DNA of 22,385 bases from the IMG/VR virus record IMGVR_UViG_3300032288_000196, positions 1-22,385 of that record, one strand, 5' to 3'. This stretch comes from a virus. The translations under genes were made by a program, and so were the position numbers. Below the pieces are notes generated by a model, which had not been told where the DNA came from, did not search any database, and saw only the letters and a list, made by a program, of their open reading frames with translations. Position 1 is the first letter of the stretch. Each line of letters starts with the position of its first letter. This document shows positions 13,203-21,710 of this stretch, in pieces.

Positions 13203-15726
13203 ATTGGCCTCCTTGGGGTTGTACAGCCTTTACCTGCTCAAAATTGAGCTTGGCAGCATCTCGCGTTAGGCGGGCTGTTTCGATGCGCTCTTTCATCTCG
13301 TTGTCGCCTTGGGCAATCGCCAGCTTCAACTCCATCTCTTCCATCTCTCGCTGCTGGCGCTGTTGCAACTCTTGCATGTCCATTTGAATCTTGGCCGCAA
13401 GCTCCTGATCCTTGAGTTGCATCTCGGCCTGATCCCTGGCCTGTCTGCGCTGAGTCTCTGCCATACTGGTCTGGAGCAGAACCTGCGCATCAGGCGGCAA
13501 CTGGGGCTGCTGCTTGAACTGCTGCAAGTTCTGCATCAGTTGCTGGACGATTGGCAAAATGCCTTGCAGGGTCTGCTCTGCGTCCATCTCCACATGCTGC
13601 GATGCAGCACCAAACATGCGGTCGATAACCTTTGGATCGTTGTGCAGCTCGTATTCGGGCACCTTGCCGCCGACCGCCTTCTGGACGTACCCGTTCATGC
13701 GGTTGAGATACCACAGGACTATGTGCTGCTTGATGTGTTCAATCGCCTTGGGCAGGTACGCCGGGGCGATCATGGGGTTTGACCCGAAAATCGGGCTCTT
13801 GGCAAAGTCCAAATGGGCTTGAATGTGGCCCAGGTGATCCTGCTCAGGGTATGCAAAGGCCGCCTGCCCGATGGCCAGGGCCACGTTCTCGTTGGCGGCG
13901 TCCATCTTCACCGGAGCCGGTACATCGGTCATCAATTCGTTGATACCGGGCACCTTGATCTGTTTTAGGAACTTTTGAATTACAGCTCGTCGGTTAAATA
14001 GGTCAGGATTCTTCTCCATGACGGCCATAACCGCCTGGGTTTGGGCCATCCGCTGGGTTTCGCTGAAAATGTGCGGGTCGGAAACAGGGATCACATCCGT
14101 GACCCGCATAAAGTCCTCCCGCTTGATGTCCAAGTCCTCAACCACCTCGCCGCGCTGCATATCGTCCAGATACCAGCGGTTGATCCTGCTCAAAACCTTG
14201 AGCATTCGGCCCTGAGACTCATGCAATCTGGCGTGGATGGACGAGAAAACGGCTGCGCCCTGCTCAATCAGGGCTTGAGTGGTGCCAACAGGCGTGTTCT
14301 GCCCCACATCAGCGATTTTTTCCTCGGCGGTGGTCACTACCCCCTTGGCCGCGTTGGTCAACCACCCCAAAAGCTCAAAAAGCACCTGCGAAGGGGGGTT
14401 GAAAGGCATGGGCATAGCCAGCTTTCGCACATCATCAACCCCCGGAGCGCCCTCAATCTCGACCACCTGGGTGACTTCAATCTCCTGAGACTGCCCAGAA
14501 ATCTTGCCGCCCTTGAGTTTTAAGAGCGTTGCAGCGTTGTTGATGTGGGCAGAGTCCAGCAAGGCCCTCAAAGAGCCCGTAAGGGCCGCAGAAAGCCCTC
14601 CAATAAGCTGCGGCAGGCCCACAGCGTATGCGCCACGCCAGGGAATGAACTTGAACTCAATGACCCAGTCCAATTTGGTCATTGTGTCGTCGCCTTCTTC
14701 CCAATTTCGGTACAGCCCAAGCACCTCGGAGGACAAATCATCCACCATGAGGATGTACGGGGCGCTTTCGCCCTTGGTAATCGGGTCATCCTCAAGCTCG
14801 AGCCATGTGTAGATGTGGAAAACCCGGCGCAGACCGTCCTCATTCTCGTTTTGGGACTTGCCCTCAATCTTGTTGGTCGCCTTTTGGGATGCCGTAGGCT
14901 CAGGATCCATCGTGGCGCTGGTCAGACTCGTCTCTCTGTACAGGCCAGATGCAATTCGGCGCTTAAATTCCCACTCGGAGATGTCATCAACCTCGGTAAA
15001 TCGCTGCGCGGTGTAGAAATTGGCCGATGCAAAGGGCAAAAGCACGTTGTCAATGGGCAGAAACTGCGCACAGGGGCGCTTTTTCTTCTCGTCGTACCAG
15101 AGTTTGAGGTACTGAGAACCACCCAACGGCAACTGAGTGAGCATCTGCTCCTGCTCATCGCGGAACTCTTCGATCTGCTCGGTCAACTGCCAGTTCATGT
15201 AGTCGCGTTTGCGCTCTGCAATGGCGGTTTTTTCCTCATTTACATCGCCCAAAATCTTGGTTTTGGTCGGCCCGTCAGGCGGGAACAGTTCTTTAATGGC
15301 TCGAGACGCAAAATCAATGCAAGCCTCGGCCATAACTGGGTGGACAACCTTGGAAGCGCCCTGAAAGTTGGCCCCTCCTGGCGCATCATTGCCCATGCCG
15401 GTGCGCTTGATGCCGTCTTCGTACTGCTTGTCCCGCTGCTTGCGAGCCTCTTTGTCTTTTTCGACCAGTTCGATGTACCGCAGGGCTAGTCGGTCAAGGT
15501 CAATCTCGCTGATGATGTCGCCATCGGCAAGGTTGGCGTAGAAGTCTTGGTCTTCCATCGGCCCCTTGCTGTCCATGCGAACGATTGCCGAGCCATCAGG
15601 TAGCTCTTCAATCTCTGCCTCTTCTGCTGGCAGGTCAACAATGACCCCCTCTTCATCGTCCTGATCCTGCGGTTCACCGCCGATAAAACGACCAAATTCG
15701 GGATCAATGGGAAATTGTGTAGCCAT
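13189..15726 (-). CDS. Portal protein (845 aa, P22-like large portal)
   Basis: After an acidic N-terminal arm (1-60), residues about 70-115 read LALRYIELVEKDKEARKQRD, QYEDGIKRTGMG and GASKVVHPVMAEACIDFASR, then AIKELFPPDGP. This is typical of the large portal family of podoviruses that pair with big terminases. Later come MLTQLPLGGSQYLKLWYDEK, FLPIDNVLLPF, WRGAYAVGLPQLIGGLSAAL and VTDVIPVSDPHIFS. Residues about 715-830 form a long Gln/Glu/Met-rich coiled coil (QQRQQREMEEMELKLAIAQ), like the barrel-type C-terminal helix of P22-like portals. The length (845) also fits a barrel-bearing portal. It makes the dodecameric DNA channel and packaging motor base. ATG 15726 has AAGG upstream and follows the 1844-residue gene by three bases. 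Confidence 0.88.
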   Translation of the reverse strand: MATQFPIDPEFGRFIGGEPQDQDDEEGVIVDLPAEEAEIEELPDGSAIVRMDSKGPMEDQDFYANLADGDIISEIDLDRLALRYIELVEKDKEARKQRDKQYEDGIKRTGMGNDAPGGANFQGASKVVHPVMAEACIDFASRAIKELFPPDGPTKTKILGDVNEEKTAIAERKRDYMNWQLTEQIEEFRDEQEQMLTQLPLGGSQYLKLWYDEKKKRPCAQFLPIDNVLLPFASANFYTAQRFTEVDDISEWEFKRRIASGLYRETSLTSATMDPEPTASQKATNKIEGKSQNENEDGLRRVFHIYTWLELEDDPITKGESAPYILMVDDLSSEVLGLYRNWEEGDDTMTKLDWVIEFKFIPWRGAYAVGLPQLIGGLSAALTGSLRALLDSAHINNAATLLKLKGGKISGQSQEIEVTQVVEIEGAPGVDDVRKLAMPMPFNPPSQVLFELLGWLTNAAKGVVTTAEEKIADVGQNTPVGTTQALIEQGAAVFSSIHARLHESQGRMLKVLSRINRWYLDDMQRGEVVEDLDIKREDFMRVTDVIPVSDPHIFSETQRMAQTQAVMAVMEKNPDLFNRRAVIQKFLKQIKVPGINELMTDVPAPVKMDAANENVALAIGQAAFAYPEQDHLGHIQAHLDFAKSPIFGSNPMIAPAYLPKAIEHIKQHIVLWYLNRMNGYVQKAVGGKVPEYELHNDPKVIDRMFGAASQHVEMDAEQTLQGILPIVQQLMQNLQQFKQQPQLPPDAQVLLQTSMAETQRRQARDQAEMQLKDQELAAKIQMDMQELQQRQQREMEEMELKLAIAQGDNEMKERIETARLTRDAAKLNFEQVKAVQPQGGQYGDQ
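13208..13214 (-). promoter_or_regulatory. Ribosome binding site (AAGGAGG) of the 50-residue gene, inside the portal gene
   Basis: A full seven-base anti-16S complement, with a five-base spacer to ATG 13202, embedded in the last codons of the portal. It decides the start of the tiny gene. Confidence 0.8.
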
Positions 15727-15729
15727 AGG

Positions 15730-18700
15730 TCAAACCTTTTCGATTGCAGACAGAGCGCCCACAGCGCCGCCCTTTTTCTTGCCGGTATATTCTTTCATCA
15801 ATTCCTCGTACATCTTTATTTCTTCGATGTGCTGCGGGTCAACCATTTGTCGCGGTGTTGCGGTTTGATAGACGCGAGTTACATCTTGAGGACGATAATT
15901 TTCCTTGATAAATGCGGCGACATCTGGAAACTCTATTTCAGCAGGTGTCGGATATCTTGTCCTCGTAATCGGTGAGCCTGGGAAAATTGGTATGGTGTGA
16001 CTGTATGTCGGATGAGCAGACAACGTCAGATTGATCGGATCAATACTTGGATCAAGCCGCATCTGCGACAGGCCCGATGTCAGAATCTCCATATCGCGCA
16101 CTTCAGGCTCTGTGATGGCATGAAGGATCACCCGTCCATCTGGCAAATTCAGCGGCTTGGTGTACTCCGGCTTTTGCATCAATGCGTTGAAATACTTCCT
16201 CAACTCTGGGTCAACCGAAAAGGCAAGGTAGGCATCCAATTTGTCCTCAATGCCGGGGAATGTGGGGCGCGGGCCTGACTTTTCTGAACCCTTGCGGATA
16301 AGCTCGTTGAACTGATCAATCTGGCTTCTGCTCATCTTGCTCAGGTCGATTGCCTGAAGGTTGGCGTCAGCAAAATGCATGGCAAAGTTGGTGCCCTGCG
16401 GCCCCATCGCCACGAACTGCCCCAGCACAGGCGCACCCTGATTGGCATCGGAAAGCTCTTGCACCCGCTTCTGGAAGGTTGCTGCAACTGGGTTATTGGA
16501 TGCCCAGGCTCCTTCACCGCCGAGGGCGAACAAAGGCCCTCCGCGCTGCGGGGAGGGCAGTTCAAGCGTGTATGGGCCAGCCCTGTGCAAAACCTTGTCG
16601 GCTATTGATGTGTCGCCAGAGATGCCGATCTTGAGCATCCCCAATTGCTTCTCAATGTCAGCCTGGGTCTGCGGCAGCAGCTTCTTGCCCTTCTCGGGCC
16701 TGATGTCATGGGTCAGCCCCTTTTCCATCTCAAACCGCTCGCGGGACTTGCCCGCTGGGTTGATTGACTTCTTCGGGTTGGGGCGAACGAACTCGCCGGT
16801 CATCTGCTCGGCCATGCGCTGCGCAACTGGTCTGATTTCTTCTTTGGTCTTGGGCGCTGCCCTCGGAAGATTGAGGGGCAAAGATGGCTCTGCTGCCGCC
16901 TTGGCTCCTCTGCGCAGTATGCCGCCCACGCCCATCTCAACCTCGCCACCTGCTTTCATGCCATCCGCTGAATCTAAACCAAGTTTTTTTCTCCAAAGTT
17001 CGTAAACACTTGGATGAACATCTTTTAGACCAGACTTTTCACCAAACTGCAAAAGCTCTTGCGACGTGTAATAACCAGGAGAAATTGTTGGCACATTGCC
17101 ATGCGCTTTCAATCGCATCCATTCTTCAAAGCCCGGTATGTCTGATCCTTCCCCCACTTTTTGCAAACCAGTATTTTTCAAATCCCCCACATCAGACCAC
17201 TGACCGCTGCGCACGAAGTCTTGCACGAAGGGCAGGTACTCTTCTTTGGGGGCGCGGTTCTGCTTGCCTTTGATTTGAACGATGCGAGGAGGCGCGTTTT
17301 CTTTCGCCATCCTGACCGCAATATCTTCAATGTCTTGACTCGTATAACCACTAGGCAGTTGCTTTGCCTCTTCCTCTGCCGCAACCATGTATCTTTGAAC
17401 GTCAGCGTGTCTCGGTGCCCAATTGGGCTTTTGCACCTCCACCGTCACATGAGGCTCACCCTTGGCATCACGCAGGCTGTAGATGCGGCTGCGGCCTTCC
17501 ATGACGTCAGGGCAGTAGCCACCGACGCAGTGGCCCATCGTGTCGCCTTCGTACTTGAGGGCATCGGCAAGTATTTGCTCTCGCTCTTGACGTTTATACA
17601 GTCTCAAGGCCTCAGCCTCAGAAGCCCCAGTGCTGACCGCATTCCCCTTGTCATCGAACATGGTGTACAGCTCGTTGCCAGGATTTCTGTAGTTTGCTTG
17701 ATCGGGGAGAATTGAGAAGCCTTCTGGCAATTTAGACTCTGGCGTCGCCAACTCAATCCACCGATACCCCTCCGGATACTCCCTGTAGACCGGCATGCCC
17801 TCGGTGGCCTTGATCTGCGCCTCGCGCATCCGCTTGGCCATTTCTTGGTCGAACTCGGCGGTGCGGCGTACTGCCTGCTCCATGCTGACCTTGCTCAACT
17901 GCTCTGGGCGAATGCGGCCAGCGTCTAGGTCTTGCTTGAGAACGTCAACGATGTGGTCAAAGCCGAGATCTCGTGCCATGCTTTGAGATTGCATCGGAAC
18001 GATTGTATGAACGCGAGTAAATGGATCAACCTTCTCCATCCAAGGTTCAGGCAAACCAATGTTAACCAATTTGCCAACTGTTCCAAATCCGATTGGATTG
18101 TCAGCCGTCGCCTCCCACACCTGAGCCTGGCGCGATGTTCCTTCCGATTTTGGGAATCCAGCCTCTTCTCTTTTTGCCCAAACACTGCTCATGTTTCTGG
18201 GCATTGGCGTTCCTTCGGGCAGATGAGAAATTCCCTCCTCTGCCAACCTCCGCACCGGATCGTCCGATGTGGCCATCTGCTTCTTGACGTAGTTGGTCAG
18301 GTTGCGGTCGATCCAGCGGTTCAATGCACGGTTTGGATCTGACTTGTCAAAATTAGCAACGCGAGCGAGGATGTCTTCTTCCGCAACATTCATCCTGCGC
18401 AAAGTGCGGGCGATATCTGCATCCGACTGAGCAGGAATTTTGAGCGGTTCAAGCGCCTTCTCCACGCTGCCCGTCAGCCAGTTGCCGCCAGCGGGCTTGA
18501 TCACGTTGACAGCAGGCTGACCAGCCGCCTGGACGAAGTCCCTGCCAGCCTTGGCAACCGCGCCAGGAAGCGCACCAGCGAGCCTCAGAGGCGCTCCAGG
18601 GCCGGTGTAGAAGCCCCCAGCCAGTTGCCCTAAACCAGAGGCAAACTGCGCCGTCGGCGTCTCTGATCTGAGCGGCAGGCGCTTTTCAATGTCGCTGCTG

Positions 18701-21264
18701 GTCGGTAGCGTGGTCTTCTCGTCAAACCCCGGCAGCATCCGAACGATAGACTCTATGTCTCCAGGCGCACCAAGGACACCAGAGACAACGCCTCGAGCAA
18801 CATCAACAGGCATCCTTGCGGCAGCCTCTCGGTCTTGCCTTGATCGACGGGGCTTCATCTGCGGGAATACGCCGAAAGCGGCCTTCTCTTCAACCTCGCC
18901 GCCCTTCTTAAATGAATCAAGCTCAGGCTGGAATGGGTCTTTCTTTGCCGGTTTGACGATGATCTCCTCTGGAAGGACATCGTAACTGGCATATGGAAAC
19001 TCATTTGCCCTTTGGCTTGCCGTCATTCCCTCGCGGAACTGAGTGGCGCGGGCCTCGGCCTCACCAGCAAGACGCCGGTAGTATTCCATTGCGGCTTGCT
19101 GTTGAAATTCTCTGTCAAATTTAGCAATCTCTTTTGGGATTCTTTTTAAATAATTTTCATAACCCTCTTTTACTATCGACTGATCGACTTCATCGAAATT
19201 TTTTGAGGGATTGGACTGCATCAATTGTTCGACATATTCGTCATATGTCATTGGCTTTGCAGCCCTAGCACGAATCTCATCGAGTATCTTGTAAGCCTCT
19301 GGGTTGTTGAAGGCCGTAAAGGTGTTGCCGCCCGGAGCCATGTCTTCAACAGTCTGGACGGCGTGTTGCATCTCATGGAGCATGCTTGACCGAGGATCGC
19401 CGCGCAGACCCTTTTGGGTAACTTCCATCTCCATGTCGCGCTTGCCCCCACGCAAGGCCGCACTCTCAGATCCAATTCCCCGTCCACCCTGATAGACCTT
19501 TATGTCGGCTAATTCTGGATATGCCCTGTACAACTCGGGATGCTCCAGCACGAACTTGGCGCTCTGCCCCCGGACATCGGAATAGCGGCCAAGCTCGTCG
19601 GCCTCTTCCTTCAGGCGCTTGACTTGCTCGCGGGCAGGCCTCCTAGCCTCAGTCAGCGCCTTGGGGAACATATCCTTCTGGCCGGGGATGCCTTTGATTT
19701 GTTGCTGAAGATCAAGAGCTTCCTGCTTCCTCTGCTTGCCCAACTCCTTGAGGTCTGCCGGGTTGCGGTAAATCGCCCCGACATCGCTGATCTCCTGACG
19801 CAGGATGCCGTCAGCGCCACGGAAGGTGCCGGTCTGACGCCAGATTTCGGCAGGATCTCGACCCTCTTGCTCCATACGAACTGCGGCGTCTGCCTTGGCT
19901 TGATCCCAAGTCTTGGCCTTCGGGCCGATGAACATTCGGGGAGCGCCCTGCGGCGCAGCCATCACGAAATCCTGACCCGCTTTGACTACCGCCCTCGGAA
20001 CAGCCATTGCGGCCCTAGCACCAGAAAACGGCCCGGTGTATGCGCCACCCGCCAACTGACCGGCAGTCGTGAAGACTTGACCCGCTGGTGTCTGGCTCGC
20101 CCCTCGCAGGGGCAGGCGCTTCTCGATGTCCTCGGATGTCGGCAGGATGGTTGGGGAGTCTTTGCCGGAAATCAACTCATACGGCAGGCGGGCGATAGAC
20201 TCGATGTCCCCAGGCAGACCCAGCGTACCCGACACCAGACCACGGGCAACAGCCACGGGGATGCCTGCCGATGCCTCGCGGTTCTGCTGCGACTCCGGTC
20301 TGCGACCAGCGCGGCGGTAGCCGATGTAGGGCTTGCTCTCGACCTTGCCGCCGTCTGCCTTGTGGACTTCGCCGCCCTCGGCGTAGATGTCAGGCAAAAC
20401 GATGGCAGAACCTGTGCCCCCCTCAGGCATGACCAAGTTGCCAGTCAAGTCCAGTTCATTGCGCAACGCCTGGATGTACTCTTCCTGAGTGCGGCGCGGG
20501 AATGGCTCACGCAACTCAGCGCGGGGAACCAGTCGAACCAAACTTGTGGGCTGACCAGAAGCGGCTAGGGCGCGGCTGCGATGTCGCCCCTCATGGCCAG
20601 AAATAAACGGCTTGAGCGGCAGGCCGAACTCTTCCTTGTCAATGCTCAGAAACGGAACATCATCAAAGCCTTCAGGCAATCCGCGAAGGTACTTGATGTA
20701 CTCATCAGTAGGTAGCGTGTACTTGTCGATTTCACCCTTATTTGCCAGCTCTGCCATCTTGGGGCCAATGTCAGCCCTAGTGCGTGCGCTGAGTCCCTTG
20801 GCGTACTTCTCAAAGTCCGCAGGGTTCATGGTCATCAAAGCCTGAGCGTTGTCACCAGTAAAGGCAGAGCGAAGCCCTTCTTCCTTGTACATCCGTTCAA
20901 GATTGGGAATTTCATCGGCGGCACGCTCAACGCGCCGAGCGCCGTAGTCGCCCTTGCTCTGACGCACAGCCTCTTTGACGCTGCTCAACTTGCTGGGGAC
21001 AATGACCGCTGGGGCTTTGCCGCCCCCCAGCATCCTCTCAAGGTTAGCCCGATGCTCTGCCGCAGGCGCAACCTCTTGTGTGCCCTTCAGGGCTTTGGCA
21101 GCCTTCTTGAGCAGGCCACCAGCGGCGTACTTGTCAACCCTCTTGTTCCAGACATCCTCACGGCCATGAAAGCTCTTGGGAACCGCACCGCCGGATTTGG
21201 CCCACTCTTGGAGAGCCTTTGCGTCTGCAAATGGCTGCGCACCCTTTTTGCCAGCATTAGCCAT
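15730..21264 (-). CDS. Giant modular polyvalent protein (1844 aa), likely packaged/injected
   Basis: One uninterrupted frame of about 5.5 kb between the small post-terminase genes and the portal. Modules in order: an N-terminal region; GHEGRHRSRALAASG (223-237), ParB-like in appearance; linker YAEGGEV (294); repeat module A (311-436); a helical region; SSMLHEMQHAVQ with HExxH at 630-634, like the LPD23 domain of phage polyvalent proteins; linker FKKGGEV (785); repeat module B (799-916); YEGDTMGHCVGGYCPDV (1238-1254) with IYSLRDAKG and HVTVEV, PcfJ-like; linker MKAGGEV (1436); an unrecognised C-terminal block (1460-1820); KKKGGAV near the end. No signal peptide or membrane segment is obvious. 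Such proteins are thought to be delivered with DNA and to act early on the host. That is inference here. The start ATG 21264 overlaps the previous gene by eight bases and has AAGGA upstream. Confidence 0.82.
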   Translation of the reverse strand: MANAGKKGAQPFADAKALQEWAKSGGAVPKSFHGREDVWNKRVDKYAAGGLLKKAAKALKGTQEVAPAAEHRANLERMLGGGKAPAVIVPSKLSSVKEAVRQSKGDYGARRVERAADEIPNLERMYKEEGLRSAFTGDNAQALMTMNPADFEKYAKGLSARTRADIGPKMAELANKGEIDKYTLPTDEYIKYLRGLPEGFDDVPFLSIDKEEFGLPLKPFISGHEGRHRSRALAASGQPTSLVRLVPRAELREPFPRRTQEEYIQALRNELDLTGNLVMPEGGTGSAIVLPDIYAEGGEVHKADGGKVESKPYIGYRRAGRRPESQQNREASAGIPVAVARGLVSGTLGLPGDIESIARLPYELISGKDSPTILPTSEDIEKRLPLRGASQTPAGQVFTTAGQLAGGAYTGPFSGARAAMAVPRAVVKAGQDFVMAAPQGAPRMFIGPKAKTWDQAKADAAVRMEQEGRDPAEIWRQTGTFRGADGILRQEISDVGAIYRNPADLKELGKQRKQEALDLQQQIKGIPGQKDMFPKALTEARRPAREQVKRLKEEADELGRYSDVRGQSAKFVLEHPELYRAYPELADIKVYQGGRGIGSESAALRGGKRDMEMEVTQKGLRGDPRSSMLHEMQHAVQTVEDMAPGGNTFTAFNNPEAYKILDEIRARAAKPMTYDEYVEQLMQSNPSKNFDEVDQSIVKEGYENYLKRIPKEIAKFDREFQQQAAMEYYRRLAGEAEARATQFREGMTASQRANEFPYASYDVLPEEIIVKPAKKDPFQPELDSFKKGGEVEEKAAFGVFPQMKPRRSRQDREAAARMPVDVARGVVSGVLGAPGDIESIVRMLPGFDEKTTLPTSSDIEKRLPLRSETPTAQFASGLGQLAGGFYTGPGAPLRLAGALPGAVAKAGRDFVQAAGQPAVNVIKPAGGNWLTGSVEKALEPLKIPAQSDADIARTLRRMNVAEEDILARVANFDKSDPNRALNRWIDRNLTNYVKKQMATSDDPVRRLAEEGISHLPEGTPMPRNMSSVWAKREEAGFPKSEGTSRQAQVWEATADNPIGFGTVGKLVNIGLPEPWMEKVDPFTRVHTIVPMQSQSMARDLGFDHIVDVLKQDLDAGRIRPEQLSKVSMEQAVRRTAEFDQEMAKRMREAQIKATEGMPVYREYPEGYRWIELATPESKLPEGFSILPDQANYRNPGNELYTMFDDKGNAVSTGASEAEALRLYKRQEREQILADALKYEGDTMGHCVGGYCPDVMEGRSRIYSLRDAKGEPHVTVEVQKPNWAPRHADVQRYMVAAEEEAKQLPSGYTSQDIEDIAVRMAKENAPPRIVQIKGKQNRAPKEEYLPFVQDFVRSGQWSDVGDLKNTGLQKVGEGSDIPGFEEWMRLKAHGNVPTISPGYYTSQELLQFGEKSGLKDVHPSVYELWRKKLGLDSADGMKAGGEVEMGVGGILRRGAKAAAEPSLPLNLPRAAPKTKEEIRPVAQRMAEQMTGEFVRPNPKKSINPAGKSRERFEMEKGLTHDIRPEKGKKLLPQTQADIEKQLGMLKIGISGDTSIADKVLHRAGPYTLELPSPQRGGPLFALGGEGAWASNNPVAATFQKRVQELSDANQGAPVLGQFVAMGPQGTNFAMHFADANLQAIDLSKMSRSQIDQFNELIRKGSEKSGPRPTFPGIEDKLDAYLAFSVDPELRKYFNALMQKPEYTKPLNLPDGRVILHAITEPEVRDMEILTSGLSQMRLDPSIDPINLTLSAHPTYSHTIPIFPGSPITRTRYPTPAEIEFPDVAAFIKENYRPQDVTRVYQTATPRQMVDPQHIEEIKMYEELMKEYTGKKKGGAVGALSAIEKV
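18517..18870 (-). repeat. Module B of the internal duplication (residues 799-916)
   Basis: It reads RRSRQDREAAARMPVDVARG, VVSGVLGAPGDIESIVRM, LPTSSDIEKRLPLRS, GLGQLAGGFYTGPGAPLRLA and AVAKAGRDFVQAAG. It is clearly the partner of module A (see next entry), with the same order of blocks. Confidence 0.88.
19960..20337 (-). repeat. Module A of the internal duplication (residues 311-436)
   Basis: It reads YRRAGRRPESQQNREASAGI, VARGLVSGTLGLPGDIESIA, LPTSEDIEKRLPLRG, TAGQLAGGAYTGPFSGARAA and VVKAGQDFVMAAPQ. It matches module B block for block (PGDIESI, LPTS.DIEKRLPLR, GQLAGG.YTGP, KAG.DFV.AA). The hydrophobic Ala/Gly-rich part could be an amphipathic or membrane-interacting helix. Confidence 0.88.
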
Positions 21265-21490
21265 GAGCCTGTCCTTTCAAAGTGTCGGCATCATAAACGC
21301 TGGCACTTGTCAAGTCCACCCTCGTAGACAGCCAGTTGTCCACCGCAGCATGCGCCCACTTACCTATCGTCTCAGAGTCCATGCCGGGGTCAACCAGCAA
21401 CTCCAGGCGGTTCAGGCATGTCGTAGCCTTAGCGCAACGCATCGGCTCAGTAGCCGATATGACTGCCATCCATCCTTGGTCGAACGTCAT
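21257..21490 (-). CDS. Hypothetical small phage protein (77 aa)
   Basis: Not recognised. A 77-residue soluble protein, MTFDQGWMAVISATEPMRCA then KATTCLNRLELLVDPGMD and ETIGKWAHAAVDNWLSTR. It has two Cys, a likely helix at KWAHAAVDNWL, and no membrane segment. ATG 21490 overlaps the stop of the upstream gene (ATGA), and its end overlaps the 1844-residue gene by eight bases, so it is part of the same coupled run. Confidence 0.65.
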   Translation of the reverse strand: MTFDQGWMAVISATEPMRCAKATTCLNRLELLVDPGMDSETIGKWAHAAVDNWLSTRVDLTSASVYDADTLKGQAHG

Positions 21491-21699
21491 GATGGTTTTC
21501 TCAGGCCGCTTTCAAAGTCCTCGCGGCCATCGGCGCTGTTGTGGGTCGCCACCCAATGCTCCTCGTCTAGGCCGGGGCAACACCAGCACTCGCAGTCCAG
21601 GCAGTGGTCGCGCAGGTCATCCATCGGGATGATGTGGGTCACCATAGACCCGCTGTCGGTGATGCCGGTCACGCTCATCCAACCAGATTCAGCTTGCAT
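21487..21699 (-). CDS. Small Cys-rich conserved phage protein with CWC...HNSADGRE motif (70 aa)
   Basis: Residues about 27-60 hold DDLRDHCLDCECWCCPGLDE then VATHNSADGRED. The 'LR.H....CWC.P........HNS.DGRE' pattern recurs in small proteins of many phages, function unknown. Five Cys within eight residues (CLDCECWCC) and two nearby His suggest metal binding. ATG 21699 follows the previous gene, with AGGG some bases upstream, and the stop overlaps the next start as ATGA. It is near the terminase in gene order, so a packaging-related role is possible but not shown. Confidence 0.75.
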   Translation of the reverse strand: MQAESGWMSVTGITDSGSMVTHIIPMDDLRDHCLDCECWCCPGLDEEHWVATHNSADGREDFESGLRKPS

Positions 21700-21710
21700 A
21701 CGGGTTAACC

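Noticed and set aside
14545-15489. Plus-strand ORF of 314 codons opposite the portal
   Set aside because: Shadow frame of a well-supported portal gene. The product is His/Leu/Arg-rich with no family resemblance.
19540-20568. Plus-strand ORF of 342 codons opposite the giant gene
   Set aside because: No ribosome site or domain. The minus-strand frame across it is continuous and contains the clear repeat module.
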